DNA from: Myxococcales bacterium
Lineage (GTDB): Bacteria > Myxococcota_A > Polyangia > Polyangiales > JAFGIB01
Assembly: GCA_029880325.1 (NCBI GenBank)
Contig: JAOUOP010000042.1
Span: forward strand, 1 to 64,000
Direction: 5' to 3'
Length of the DNA: 64,000 nt
Below, one piece after another: positions 53,677 through 63,503 of the stretch (positions within the stretch are counted from its first letter, which is position 1; every line of letters starts with the position of its first letter). A model generated the notes under the pieces. It made no database searches. It was given only the letters and a program-made list of their open reading frames with translations, and was not told the origin of the DNA. The position numbers were made by a program, and so were the translations under genes.

Positions 53677-55301
53677 AGGTCTTTCGCTACAGCCAGTGGG
53701 ATGGTTCGCAGTCGGAGTTCTCGCTGGACGCCGACCGCGCCCTCGAGGCGCTGAGCGACTTGATGATGCATGGTCTCAATGCGCGCGAGGCCATGGACTA
53801 CATGCGCCAGTACGGCTTTGAGCTCGCCGGCCAGGACTTTCGCGTCATGGGCATGCAGGAGCTGATGGACGAGCTGCGCAAGCGCGCCCGTGAACTCTTC
53901 GAGCAGTACGACATGAAGGAGCCCGAGCAGTCCCTGCGCGAGCGCTTCGAAAACGTCAAGCAGATGGAAGAGGAGACCCTGCGCGAGCAGCACGGCTTCG
54001 AGTCGCAGGCGATGAACGACTTCCTCGACCGCCGTCACAGCGACGACCGTCGTCTGTCGCAGCAGATCGAGCGCTTCTCGGACTATTCCTTCCAGAACGA
54101 AGAGGCCGCCGCCGAGTACGAGGAGCTGCGCGAAGAACTCGATCGGCTCAAGGCCCTCGAGGACTTCCTCGAGCGCTACCAACAGGCCTTCCGCGGCCGC
54201 GCGCCCACCGACTACGAAACCGCCCAGGAAGTGCGCGAGGAAATCGAAGGCCTGGAGCAGGCCCTGCAGGCGCTCAGCCAGGGCAGGCTCGAGGACATCG
54301 ACCCCGAGCAGCTGGGGCAGCTACTGGGGGAAAACGCCCAGCGCTCCATGATCATGCTGCAGAATCTGGATCCGAAGCTGCGCGAGCGCGGCTATCTGCG
54401 CACCCGCGATGGCCAGGAAGAGCTGACGCCGGCGGCCGTGCGACGCATCGGCGCCCAGGCGTTGGCCTCGGTCTATAGCGCGCTGCGCAAGGGGTTGTCG
54501 GGCAGCCACGACACCGTGGCGCGGGGCGTGGCGCTGCCGCGACCCGACGAAAGCCGACCCTACCAATTCGGCGACGCGCTGAACGTGGACGTGGTCAAGT
54601 CGGTGATGAATGGTCTTCGGCGCAGCGCGCGCGATGGTGTGCGCGCAGGCCCGGGCGGCCTCAGGCTCAGCGTCGACGACCTGGAAGTGCACGAGCAGGA
54701 CTTCGCCACCCAGACCACCACCGTGCTCCTGCTCGACCTCAGCTGGTCGATGTCCTTCGACAATCGCTTCCCGGCGGCCAAGCGCGTGGCACTGGCCATG
54801 GACCAGCTGATCCGCACGCAGTTTCCGCGCGACCACTTCTTCGTGGTCGGCTTTTCGACGCGCGCCCGCGAGCTGCAGATCCCGGAGCTGCCGGAGGTCT
54901 CCTGGGATCCGGGCGACCCCTTCACCAACCTCCAGGAGGGGCTGATGGTGGCCGAGCGGCTGATCGTCCAGCACCCGAGCCCCTCGCCCCAAATTCTCGT
55001 CATCACCGACGGTCAACCCACCGCGTATTTTACCGACGACAACGAATTACACGTGGAGTGGCCCAGCGGCTACGGTGGCATCTCGCCGCGCGCCGTCGCC
55101 CAAACTCTGAAGCAGGTCCAGCGCATCACCCAACGCGGCATCACCATCAACACCTTCATGCTGCACGACTCGCCGGAGCTGGTGGGCTTCGTGGAACGGC
55201 TGACCGAGATCAACCGCGGTCGGGCGCTCTTCACCGATCCGGCCCACCTCAGCTCCTACGTGATGGTCGACCATTTGACCCAGCGGCGCCGGCGGGGTTA
55301 G
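53673..55301 (+). CDS. vWA domain protein, partner of the MoxR-type ATPase
   Basis: This 542-residue protein starts at GTG 53673, overlapping the ATPase stop. The N-terminal 200 residues are acidic and helical (LREELDRLKALEDFLERYQQ), probably a coiled coil. The C-terminal half is a vWA domain with the complete MIDAS: DLSWS (Asp355), a Thr-containing loop and ITDGQPT. This is the ChlD-like partner arrangement of ATPase plus vWA, in which the vWA protein recruits the target and the ATPase remodels it. Length and order match similar pairs in many proteobacteria. Confidence 0.85.
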   Translation: MKVFRYSQWDGSQSEFSLDADRALEALSDLMMHGLNAREAMDYMRQYGFELAGQDFRVMGMQELMDELRKRARELFEQYDMKEPEQSLRERFENVKQMEEETLREQHGFESQAMNDFLDRRHSDDRRLSQQIERFSDYSFQNEEAAAEYEELREELDRLKALEDFLERYQQAFRGRAPTDYETAQEVREEIEGLEQALQALSQGRLEDIDPEQLGQLLGENAQRSMIMLQNLDPKLRERGYLRTRDGQEELTPAAVRRIGAQALASVYSALRKGLSGSHDTVARGVALPRPDESRPYQFGDALNVDVVKSVMNGLRRSARDGVRAGPGGLRLSVDDLEVHEQDFATQTTTVLLLDLSWSMSFDNRFPAAKRVALAMDQLIRTQFPRDHFFVVGFSTRARELQIPELPEVSWDPGDPFTNLQEGLMVAERLIVQHPSPSPQILVITDGQPTAYFTDDNELHVEWPSGYGGISPRAVAQTLKQVQRITQRGITINTFMLHDSPELVGFVERLTEINRGRALFTDPAHLSSYVMVDHLTQRRRRG

Positions 55302-55395
55302 AGGTGTTGATGGCGGGGCCGCCGCGGCGAGTTCTGCACGCACCGGTGTCAGCACCTGCAAGTCTGTGACGAAGCCTCGCGTCGAAGGTCACGCG

Positions 55396-56232
55396 CTATG
55401 ACGCGCTTGCGTTCGCGACCAGAAACGGGATCGCCATGAAGAAACAGCCCGCGTGATCGCGGCGCTCGAGTTCAGCCCAGAACGCTTCCACCCGCGCCTC
55501 CGTTGCAAGGCCCTGCTCGATCAACTCCTGGCTGCGGCGATGCAGGCCGAAAGCCCGCTGCACCCACTGCACGCCCGCGAGCGTGCGCAACTCGGGGAAT
55601 AATTCCACGCACGGGAAGCCGGCTTCGCTGAGCAGACGCGGCAGTGTCCGTCCGAGGGCAGGATTCGTCAGGCGTCCGACCCAACGGCTTTTGAGCAGGC
55701 GCCACAGCTCCTCGTCGGGCGCGTCAAGCAGGGCGCCGGCGTAGTCGCCTTCGGTGATGAGCGCGCGCCCTTGCTCCGCCAGCACGCGATGCACTTCGCG
55801 TAGCGCACGAAGAGGATCGGCGAGGTGCACGAGAGTACGCTCGACCCAGACCAGGTCAAAGCTCGCGGCCGCAAACGGCAAGGCGTGGGCATCCGCGCGC
55901 ACGAAGCGTGTGCGCTCGCCGCCGTGCTCGCGCGCGGCCTGCAACATCGTGCCGCTGCGATCGACGCCAAGCACGCTTGCGTGTGAATGAACGGCGTCGG
56001 CCAGCAGGCGGACATGGGTCCCGACGCCACAACCCACGTCGAGCACAGCGCGATGGCGAGACACGTCTCGGTCGCGCAGGCGCGCTGCCACGGTACGCCG
56101 CATGAGTTCGCTCTCGGAGTTCTCCCTCAGGTAGTCGACGTAGTCGCCCGGCGAAGTCGCGGTGTCGACGTTCCATCCCCCGGAGCTCAGCCGTCGTTCG
56201 GATACGGCTCGGTTGGGGTTGTCGTCGACCAT
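55396..56232 (-). CDS. SAM-dependent methyltransferase
   Basis: This 278-residue class I methyltransferase starts at ATG 56232, with AGGAG (AAAGGAGTAGGAG) upstream. The SAM-binding motif I is VLDVGCGVGTHVRLL, followed by VLGVDRSGTMLQAA and RADAHALPFAAASFDLVWV. This is the UbiE/methyltransf_11-type fold. The C-terminal half (about 160-278, with RTLPRLLSEAGF) probably binds the substrate, which is not evident. It is monocistronic, on the strand opposite to the MoxR pair. Confidence 0.8.
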   Translation of the reverse strand: MVDDNPNRAVSERRLSSGGWNVDTATSPGDYVDYLRENSESELMRRTVAARLRDRDVSRHRAVLDVGCGVGTHVRLLADAVHSHASVLGVDRSGTMLQAAREHGGERTRFVRADAHALPFAAASFDLVWVERTLVHLADPLRALREVHRVLAEQGRALITEGDYAGALLDAPDEELWRLLKSRWVGRLTNPALGRTLPRLLSEAGFPCVELFPELRTLAGVQWVQRAFGLHRRSQELIEQGLATEARVEAFWAELERRDHAGCFFMAIPFLVANASAS

Positions 56233-56261
56233 CTCCTACTCCTTTCGCACCCTCGCGCCCT

Positions 56262-56295
56262 CGCACCCCTGCGCCGTACGCACCCCTGCGCTGTA
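56262..56295. repeat. two near-identical tandem copies of a 17-bp unit
   Basis: CGCACCCCTGCGCCGTA (56262-56278) is followed by CGCACCCCTGCGCTGTA (56279-56295), differing by one base, upstream of the methyltransferase gene. Related shorter copies precede it. Possible regulator site or simple slippage product. Confidence 0.45.
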
Positions 56296-56355
56296 GTCGG
56301 GAGCCTACCAGCGTTCGCGACCCACAGCCACCCAACGCCCATCATGCGCTCCGGC

Positions 56356-57243
56356 TCAGCCGCCCCTCACCAGCCGCCCCGCAAAGGCTTGACTGGCAGC
56401 TGACAGCGGCCGCTCGCGTTTGGTGATCAACGCGAGCTGACGCACGATCTTCAGGCCGCGCACGCCCACGGTGGCCACGCGCGCGTCGGCCTGGGCCACG
56501 CCCAGCTCACTGACGAAGGCCAGGCTTCCAGTGCTGGCCACCATTTGCAGGATCGCCGCGATCGAACGCAGCTCCATCACCACGCGCATCTCGACGCCCG
56601 CCTCGCGCAGAGCCGCGTCGATGTGCTGGCGAATGGCGCTGCCGGCCTCGAAGCCCACCAGGCTCTGCTCGCGCAGGGCCTCGACGCCGACCGTACGGCG
56701 ACCGCCACGACGGGCCAGGGGATGGTCGGTGGCGGCCACCAGCACGATGCGGTCGTCGCGCAGGGGCTCGATGGTGAGTTCACTGTCGGCCACCGGCAGC
56801 GTGACGATGCCCAGCTCCAGGCGTTCCTCGCGCACGTCGGCGACGATCTCGCGACTGCCGGCTTCTTTGAGCTCGAAGCGGATGCTTGGATGCTGGCGCT
56901 GGAAGGCGGCGATGGCCTGGGGCAGGAGATAGGCGACCGCGGTGGCGCCGCCGCCCAGGCGCACGACGCCGGCCTCCAACCGCTGCGCCGCGGCGATGCT
57001 CTCCCGCAGCCGCTCGTAGCGCTCGACGACCGCCCTACCCTCTCGCGCGACGATACGCCCGCTGTCGGTGAGCACAACCCCGCGCTGGCTGCGCAGCAGG
57101 AGCTCGGCCCCCAGCGCCTGCTCCAGTTGCTGAATGCGGCGGGACAGGGCCGGCTGCGACAGGCCGAGGCTGTGGGCCGCCTCGGTGATGGCACCCAGGT
57201 CGGCCACGCGCAGGAAGGAGCGCAGGAGCAGCAGATCCATCAT
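56356..57243 (-). CDS. LysR-type transcriptional regulator, divergent from acnB
   Basis: This 295-residue protein has the LysR N-terminal winged helix (LLLLRSFLRVADLGAITEAA, LSQPALSRRIQQLEQALGAE) and a C-terminal effector domain (RLGGGATAVAYLLPQAIAAF). Length is normal. It starts at 57243 (or at the ATG at 57240) and is divergent from the aconitase gene, 115 bases away, so regulation of acnB is the simplest guess. The intergenic DNA contains repeated ATGCAAAT elements at 57242-57249 and 57264-57271. The effector is unknown; citrate is a possibility by analogy only. Confidence 0.8.
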   Translation of the reverse strand: MMDLLLLRSFLRVADLGAITEAAHSLGLSQPALSRRIQQLEQALGAELLLRSQRGVVLTDSGRIVAREGRAVVERYERLRESIAAAQRLEAGVVRLGGGATAVAYLLPQAIAAFQRQHPSIRFELKEAGSREIVADVREERLELGIVTLPVADSELTIEPLRDDRIVLVAATDHPLARRGGRRTVGVEALREQSLVGFEAGSAIRQHIDAALREAGVEMRVVMELRSIAAILQMVASTGSLAFVSELGVAQADARVATVGVRGLKIVRQLALITKRERPLSAASQAFAGRLVRGG

Positions 57244-57271
57244 GCAAATTTAGCATGATAATGATGCAAAT
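57242..57271. promoter_or_regulatory. candidate LysR-type binding site between LysR and acnB
   Basis: Two copies of ATGCAAAT (57242-57249, 57264-57271) are 22 bases apart, two helical turns, and the palindrome GCATGATAATGATGC (57253-57267) lies between them. LysR regulators bind such imperfect palindromes near divergent promoters. The AT-rich block stands out in GC-rich DNA. Confidence 0.5.
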
Positions 57272-57357
57272 AATCCATTTTACGCATGTACCGGGCAGCG
57301 CTAGTCTGCGGTCCGTATACGCAGGCCCACCAAAACCCGCTGAAGGAGAACACACCC

Positions 57358-59931
57358 ATGCTCGAGCAATACCGAAAACACGTGGCCGAACGGGCCGAGA
57401 TGGGCATCGTGCCGCTGCCGCTGGACGCGGGCCAGGTGGCCGAGCTGGTGGAGCTGCTGAAAGCACCGCCTACGGGCGAGGAAGCGTTCCTGCTCGAGCT
57501 TCTGGAGCAACGCGTGCCGGCAGGCGTCGACCAGGCCGCCTACGTCAAGGCCGCCTTTCTGACCGCGGTGGCCAAGGGCGAAGCCAGCTCGCCACTCATC
57601 GACCGCGAAAAAGCCGTCTCGATCCTGGGCACCATGCTCGGCGGTTACAACATCGCCACCCTGGTCGAGTTGCTCGAGGACGCGCGGCTGGGCGCGCTGG
57701 CCGGCAAGCAGCTCTCCCACACGCTGCTCATCTTCGATGCCTTCCATGATGTGGCCGCAAAGGCCAAGGCCGGCAACGAACATGCCAAGGCCGTGATGCA
57801 GAGCTGGGCCGAGGCCGAGTGGTTCACCTCGCATCCGAAGGTGGCCGAGGCGATCACCGTGCGCGTCTTCAAGGTGGTGGGCGAGACCAATACCGACGAC
57901 CTGTCGCCGGCCACCGAGGCCTGGTCGCGCCCGGACATTCCCCTGCACGCGCTGTCGATGCTGAAGAATCCGCGCGAGGGCATCACCGATGCGGTCAAAC
58001 AAATCTCCGAACTCGAGGCCGGCGGCCACGCCGTCGCCTACGTGGGCGACGTGGTCGGCACCGGCTCCTCGCGCAAGTCCGCCACCAACTCCGTGTTGTG
58101 GCACATCGGAGACGACATCCCCTGCATCCCCAACAAGCGCAGCGGCGGCCTGTGCCTGGGCGGCAAGATCGCGCCGATCTTCTTCAACACCATGGAGGAC
58201 TCGGGCGCCCTGCCCATCGAGTGCGACGTGGCGGAGATGAACATGGGCGACCTGATCACCGTGCGCCCCTACGACGGCACCATCCTCAATGAAGCCGGCG
58301 AGGTCATCAGCCGCTTCGAGCTCAAGACCGATGTGCTGCTCGACGAGGTACAGGCCGGCGGGCGCATTCCGCTGATCATCGGCCGCGGCCTGACCGATCG
58401 GGCCCGCGAAGCCCTGGGCCTCGAACCGTCCAAGGTCTTTCGTCGACCGGTCACCCCCGACGACAGCGGCAAGGGCTACACGCTGGCGCAGAAGATCGTG
58501 GGCCGCGCCTGCGGCTGCGAGGGCGTGCGTCCCGGCACCTACTGCGAGCCGCGCATGTCGACGGTGGGCTCCCAGGACACCACCGGCCCCATGACCCGCG
58601 ACGAGCTCAAGGAGCTGGCCTGCCTGGGCTTTTCGGCCGACCTGGTGATGCAGAGCTTCTGCCACACCGCCGCCTACCCCAAGCCCGTCGACATCGAGAC
58701 CCAGCACACGCTGCCCGACTTCTTCCAAAACCGCGGCGGCGTCGCCCTGCGGCCCGGAGACGGAATCATTCACTCTTGGATGAACCGCATGTTGCTACCC
58801 GATCAGGTCGGCACCGGCGGCGACTCCCACACGCGCTTTCCCCTGGGCGTTTCGTTTCCGGCCGGTTCAGGGCTGGTGGCCTTCGCCGCGGCCCTGGGCG
58901 TGATGCCGCTGGACATGCCCGAGTCGGTGCTGGTGCGCTTCAGGGGCAAGCTTCAGCCGGGTGTGACCCTGCGCGACCTGGTCAACGCGATTCCCTACGC
59001 CGCCATCCAGAGCGGTGATCTCACGGTCGCCAAGAAGGGCAAGAAGAACATCTTCTCCGGGCGCATCATCGAGATCGAAGGTCTGCCGGACCTCAAGGTG
59101 GAGCAGGCCTTCGAGCTGTCGGACGCCACCGCCGAGCGCTCGGCCGCCGGCTGCAGCATTCGCCTCGGCGAAGAGTCGATCGCGGAGTACCTGCGCTCCA
59201 ACGTGGTGATGCTGCGCTGGATGATCGGCGAGGGCTATGGCGATGCGCGCACCCTGGAGCGCCGCGCTCAAGCCATGGAAGCCTGGCTCGAAAGGCCCGA
59301 GCTGATGGCGCCCGACGCGGACGCCGAATACGTGAAGGTCTTCGAGATCGACATCTCCGAGATCAAAGAGCCGCTTTTGGCCTGCCCCAACGACCCCGAC
59401 GACGTCAAGCCGCTGAGCGAAGTCGCCGGCACCGAGATTCAGGAAGTCTTCATCGGATCCTGCATGACCAACATAGGTCACTTTCGGGCGGCGGCCCGCC
59501 TGCTCGAGAAGGCGGGCGGCGAGATTCCCACGCGGCTGTGGGTGGCGCCGCCCACCAAGATGGATCAGGCACAGCTTATGGAGGAGGGCCACTACAATGC
59601 CTTCGGCCGCGCCGGCGCGCGCACGGAGATGCCCGGCTGCTCTTTGTGCATGGGCAACCAGGCGCGGGTGGCGCCGGGTTCGACGGTGGTTTCCACCTCC
59701 ACCCGTAACTTCCCCAACCGCCTGGGCAAGGGCGCCAACGTCTACCTGGCCTCGGCCGAGCTAGCGGCGGTGACCGCGACCCTGGGGCGGCTGCCGACCG
59801 TGGCCGAGTACATGGAAGTGGCCGCCGACCTCGACCACGTGGCCGCCGAACTCTACCGCTACCTGAACTTCAACGAGATGGAGAGCTTCACCCGCGTGGC
59901 CTCCTCGGCGTCGCTGCCGGTGCTGCAATAG
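57358..59931 (+). CDS. acnB: aconitate hydratase B
   Basis: This 857-residue AcnB-type aconitase interconverts citrate and isocitrate in the TCA cycle. It has the AcnB-specific N-terminal HEAT-like domain (MLEQYRKHVAERAEMGIVPLPL), then the swivel domain, and the [4Fe-4S] ligands: FIGSCMTNIGHF and GCSLCMGNQ (two Cys). Substrate-binding GGDSHTRFPLG and GTGSSRKSATNSV are present. Length agrees with E. coli AcnB (865). ATG 57358 has AAGGAG nine bases upstream. The divergent LysR regulator is probably its controller. The downstream thiolase gene is separated by about 130 bases. Confidence 0.96.
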   Translation: MLEQYRKHVAERAEMGIVPLPLDAGQVAELVELLKAPPTGEEAFLLELLEQRVPAGVDQAAYVKAAFLTAVAKGEASSPLIDREKAVSILGTMLGGYNIATLVELLEDARLGALAGKQLSHTLLIFDAFHDVAAKAKAGNEHAKAVMQSWAEAEWFTSHPKVAEAITVRVFKVVGETNTDDLSPATEAWSRPDIPLHALSMLKNPREGITDAVKQISELEAGGHAVAYVGDVVGTGSSRKSATNSVLWHIGDDIPCIPNKRSGGLCLGGKIAPIFFNTMEDSGALPIECDVAEMNMGDLITVRPYDGTILNEAGEVISRFELKTDVLLDEVQAGGRIPLIIGRGLTDRAREALGLEPSKVFRRPVTPDDSGKGYTLAQKIVGRACGCEGVRPGTYCEPRMSTVGSQDTTGPMTRDELKELACLGFSADLVMQSFCHTAAYPKPVDIETQHTLPDFFQNRGGVALRPGDGIIHSWMNRMLLPDQVGTGGDSHTRFPLGVSFPAGSGLVAFAAALGVMPLDMPESVLVRFRGKLQPGVTLRDLVNAIPYAAIQSGDLTVAKKGKKNIFSGRIIEIEGLPDLKVEQAFELSDATAERSAAGCSIRLGEESIAEYLRSNVVMLRWMIGEGYGDARTLERRAQAMEAWLERPELMAPDADAEYVKVFEIDISEIKEPLLACPNDPDDVKPLSEVAGTEIQEVFIGSCMTNIGHFRAAARLLEKAGGEIPTRLWVAPPTKMDQAQLMEEGHYNAFGRAGARTEMPGCSLCMGNQARVAPGSTVVSTSTRNFPNRLGKGANVYLASAELAAVTATLGRLPTVAEYMEVAADLDHVAAELYRYLNFNEMESFTRVASSASLPVLQ

Positions 59932-60059
59932 GCGCCGCTGGGCTTCGAGGCGCGGCAAGATCGGCAGCTACAAATCCGCGGTCATAACGGCTAGGCTCGC
60001 CGCTCCCCGGCGGCGACCTAGCGCCGCCCTCGAGCACGTACAACCCCAGGAGAACGCAG

Positions 60060-61241
<1,182 letters not shown>

Positions 61242-61617
61242 TCGGCGCTGTTTAACGGCGGTTTCGCGGTGGGCCCGCGCGACATCGACGCGGCGCCCAC
61301 CGCCGAGACCACCCACGCCACGGCGACGCGGTCGTACATGGGGGGCGCGCGTCGCCAGAAAATCTTGGGGGAGGCGAAAGCAGCGACACGAGCGGTCACG
61401 TGCATACAGTGGTGGTACGAATTTACGCCACTGTTCAATTCCCAATACGCCCACGCAAGAGACTGCGGTACAGTCGGAAGTCCGAAGCGCGAGACCGAAC
61501 GCCAGAGCCGTTTCGATCGTGATCCAAGGTGACGTAGGGACTTGGCTCATGGTTAACTAACCGAAACGGTGCGCCGGGTGGGCGGTCGTCGCGTCGAATA
61601 GACTGCGGTGGCGTCCT
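61242..61617. other. intergenic region with a candidate inverted repeat
   Basis: No gene is supported. ACAGTGG at 61406-61412 and CCACTGT at 61428-61434 form perfect 7-bp arms around a 15-base AT-richer spacer, the shape of a dimeric regulator site. It lies about 180 bases before the HhH gene. The GTG start at 61618 has no obvious ribosome binding site close by. Confidence 0.45.
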
Positions 61618-63447
61618 GTGGGCTTGTTCTCGAAATTATTCAACAAGGACGAGGAAGACGGCGAGGGTGTAGAGCAGCCCGCTGGCGAAGCACCTGCCAA
61701 GGCAGAGGCGCCCCCATCGTCTACGACTTCATCCAATAGCGCAGCCAAGGCGTCTTCGGCGCAAGAGTCGACAAAAGAGTCGAGTAGCAAAGCCGCTGCA
61801 GCGGCCGCTGGCAAGCAGGCGACTTCAAAGACCGCCACCACGACTGGAGGCACAGCACCGGCGCCGAGCGCAACGGCGCCGGCATCCGCGCCCAAGCCCA
61901 CGTTGCCGACACCACAGTCGCGGCCGAGCGGCGCGGGCACCGGCCCCCATCGCCCCATCAAGCCCACGCCACCTGCAACCGGTGGCAGCGCGGCCTTGGG
62001 CCGGCGTAGCTCCACGGCCGCCGCGCCGCCACCTGCGGTGGGAACGGCAGCGCGTAGCGGCAGCACTGCGGGCGCGCGACCGGAAGCACAACGCGCCCCG
62101 ACGCCACCCCCAGCGGCCAGCAGCACAGCGGCTGGCCGCCCCGACGTCAAGAGCCTCGGCCGAGCGGCGGCGGCCAAGCTGAAGAGCGCCCAGGGTGCCG
62201 CGCCCAGCCCCCCTGGCCCGCCCGACGCCAGCCAGCGCCCCGCGCTCAAAGCTCGCCCGGTTCCGCCCGCGCAGGGTGCCGGCAGCAGCCGCGCGCCGCT
62301 GCCACCCCAGGTCGCCCGCAGCCGAAGCAGCACCGGCGGCAGCGCCTCGCGCGACAGCAGCGTCGAGGTCGGCGGAGCGGCCAGCCGCGCGCCGCAGGTC
62401 CCGGCCAGCTCCAGCGCGAAAGCCAAGAGCCCGACGCCACCGCGACCATCCAAGGAACCGGCGAAAGCGCCGGTGGAGGCCGAGGCAGAGATCAACGCCG
62501 ACGCCAGCGACGATCTCGACCAGCAACTCGACGCCGCCGTCGATGCGCTGCAGAGCATCGACCAGCGCGCCCCCATGGATGCGGCCGAGGCCGAGCACGA
62601 CGACGCCAGCGACGCGCGCGCCGCCGAGGAAACCTTCATCGCCGTGGCCGGCGCCCACGCCCTGCCGCTCAGGCAGTTCATGGGCCAGCTCGCCCTCGGC
62701 GCCACGCCGCGACGCTGGGCCAAGACCTCGAAGGCAGCCCTGCAGCCGCTGCTGGAAGGCAGCCGCCAGATGGGTCTCGAGCCGCTGGTCGAAGCCTTCG
62801 GCGCCTTCGAGACGGCGCTCGAGAGGGCCGCCGAGGGCACCGGCGCCTACCTCGACAGTGACGCGCGCCAGGAGCTGCGCGCGGCCTATGCCACGCTGGT
62901 GGAGCGGCTTCCCGACGCCTTCCCCGCGGAAAACGGCAGCGACGGGCGCGAGCGCTTCCTGCTCGAGTCGCTCCTGCTGCAGGTGCCCTCGGTGCGCAGG
63001 CGCACCCTCGACCGCCTCTATGCCGCGGGCCTGCAGTCACTGGAACATCTGCAGGCCGCTTCCTCCGACGAGCTGGCCCAGGTCACGGGCCTGGCGCCGG
63101 GCCTGGCGGCGGCCATCGCCAAGCGCATCACGCGCTTCGAACACGAGCGGGCGGAGCTGGACCCGGCCGAGATGCAGCAACAACTGCGAGACAAGCTGGA
63201 GGCGCTGAGCAAACGCCTGGCGCGCCTGCAGTCGGACTTCGAAGAGGCCGACGAGGCCGGCCGCGCCGACGAAAAGCGCATCGCGAGGCGCAGCCGCACG
63301 GTCGCGGCCCTCGAGCTCGAAACGTCTTTCGCGCAGCTGGGTGAACTCGCACTCGTCGAGGAGCTGCGTCGCAGCGCCACCGCGCACAAGATCGCGCGTG
63401 TCGAGGCCTATCTCGAGCGCGCCCAAGCCGGAGCGGAACTGTCATGA
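61618..63447 (+). CDS. long low-complexity protein with C-terminal helix-hairpin-helix and coiled coil
   Basis: This 609-residue protein starts at GTG 61618 (MGLFSKLFNKDEEDGEG). Residues 15-300 are disordered, rich in Ala, Ser and Pro. A helical region (about 320-460) ends in a helix-hairpin-helix-like motif, LYAAGLQSLEHLQAASSDEL with VTGLAPGLAAAIAKRI (about 465-502). A coiled coil completes the chain (about 515-605). The HhH could bind DNA or protein; GLxxGLA patterns also occur in non-DNA adaptors. The next gene overlaps its stop (ATGA at 63444). The N-terminal GLFSKLF pattern resembles a short amphipathic membrane-targeting helix. Function unknown. Confidence 0.5.
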   Translation: MGLFSKLFNKDEEDGEGVEQPAGEAPAKAEAPPSSTTSSNSAAKASSAQESTKESSSKAAAAAAGKQATSKTATTTGGTAPAPSATAPASAPKPTLPTPQSRPSGAGTGPHRPIKPTPPATGGSAALGRRSSTAAAPPPAVGTAARSGSTAGARPEAQRAPTPPPAASSTAAGRPDVKSLGRAAAAKLKSAQGAAPSPPGPPDASQRPALKARPVPPAQGAGSSRAPLPPQVARSRSSTGGSASRDSSVEVGGAASRAPQVPASSSAKAKSPTPPRPSKEPAKAPVEAEAEINADASDDLDQQLDAAVDALQSIDQRAPMDAAEAEHDDASDARAAEETFIAVAGAHALPLRQFMGQLALGATPRRWAKTSKAALQPLLEGSRQMGLEPLVEAFGAFETALERAAEGTGAYLDSDARQELRAAYATLVERLPDAFPAENGSDGRERFLLESLLLQVPSVRRRTLDRLYAAGLQSLEHLQAASSDELAQVTGLAPGLAAAIAKRITRFEHERAELDPAEMQQQLRDKLEALSKRLARLQSDFEEADEAGRADEKRIARRSRTVAALELETSFAQLGELALVEELRRSATAHKIARVEAYLERAQAGAELS

Positions 63448-63503
63448 GTGGGGCCACGACGGAGGCCGACAAGCGGTCCAACGGAAAAGGAACGAGGACA
63501 CCG

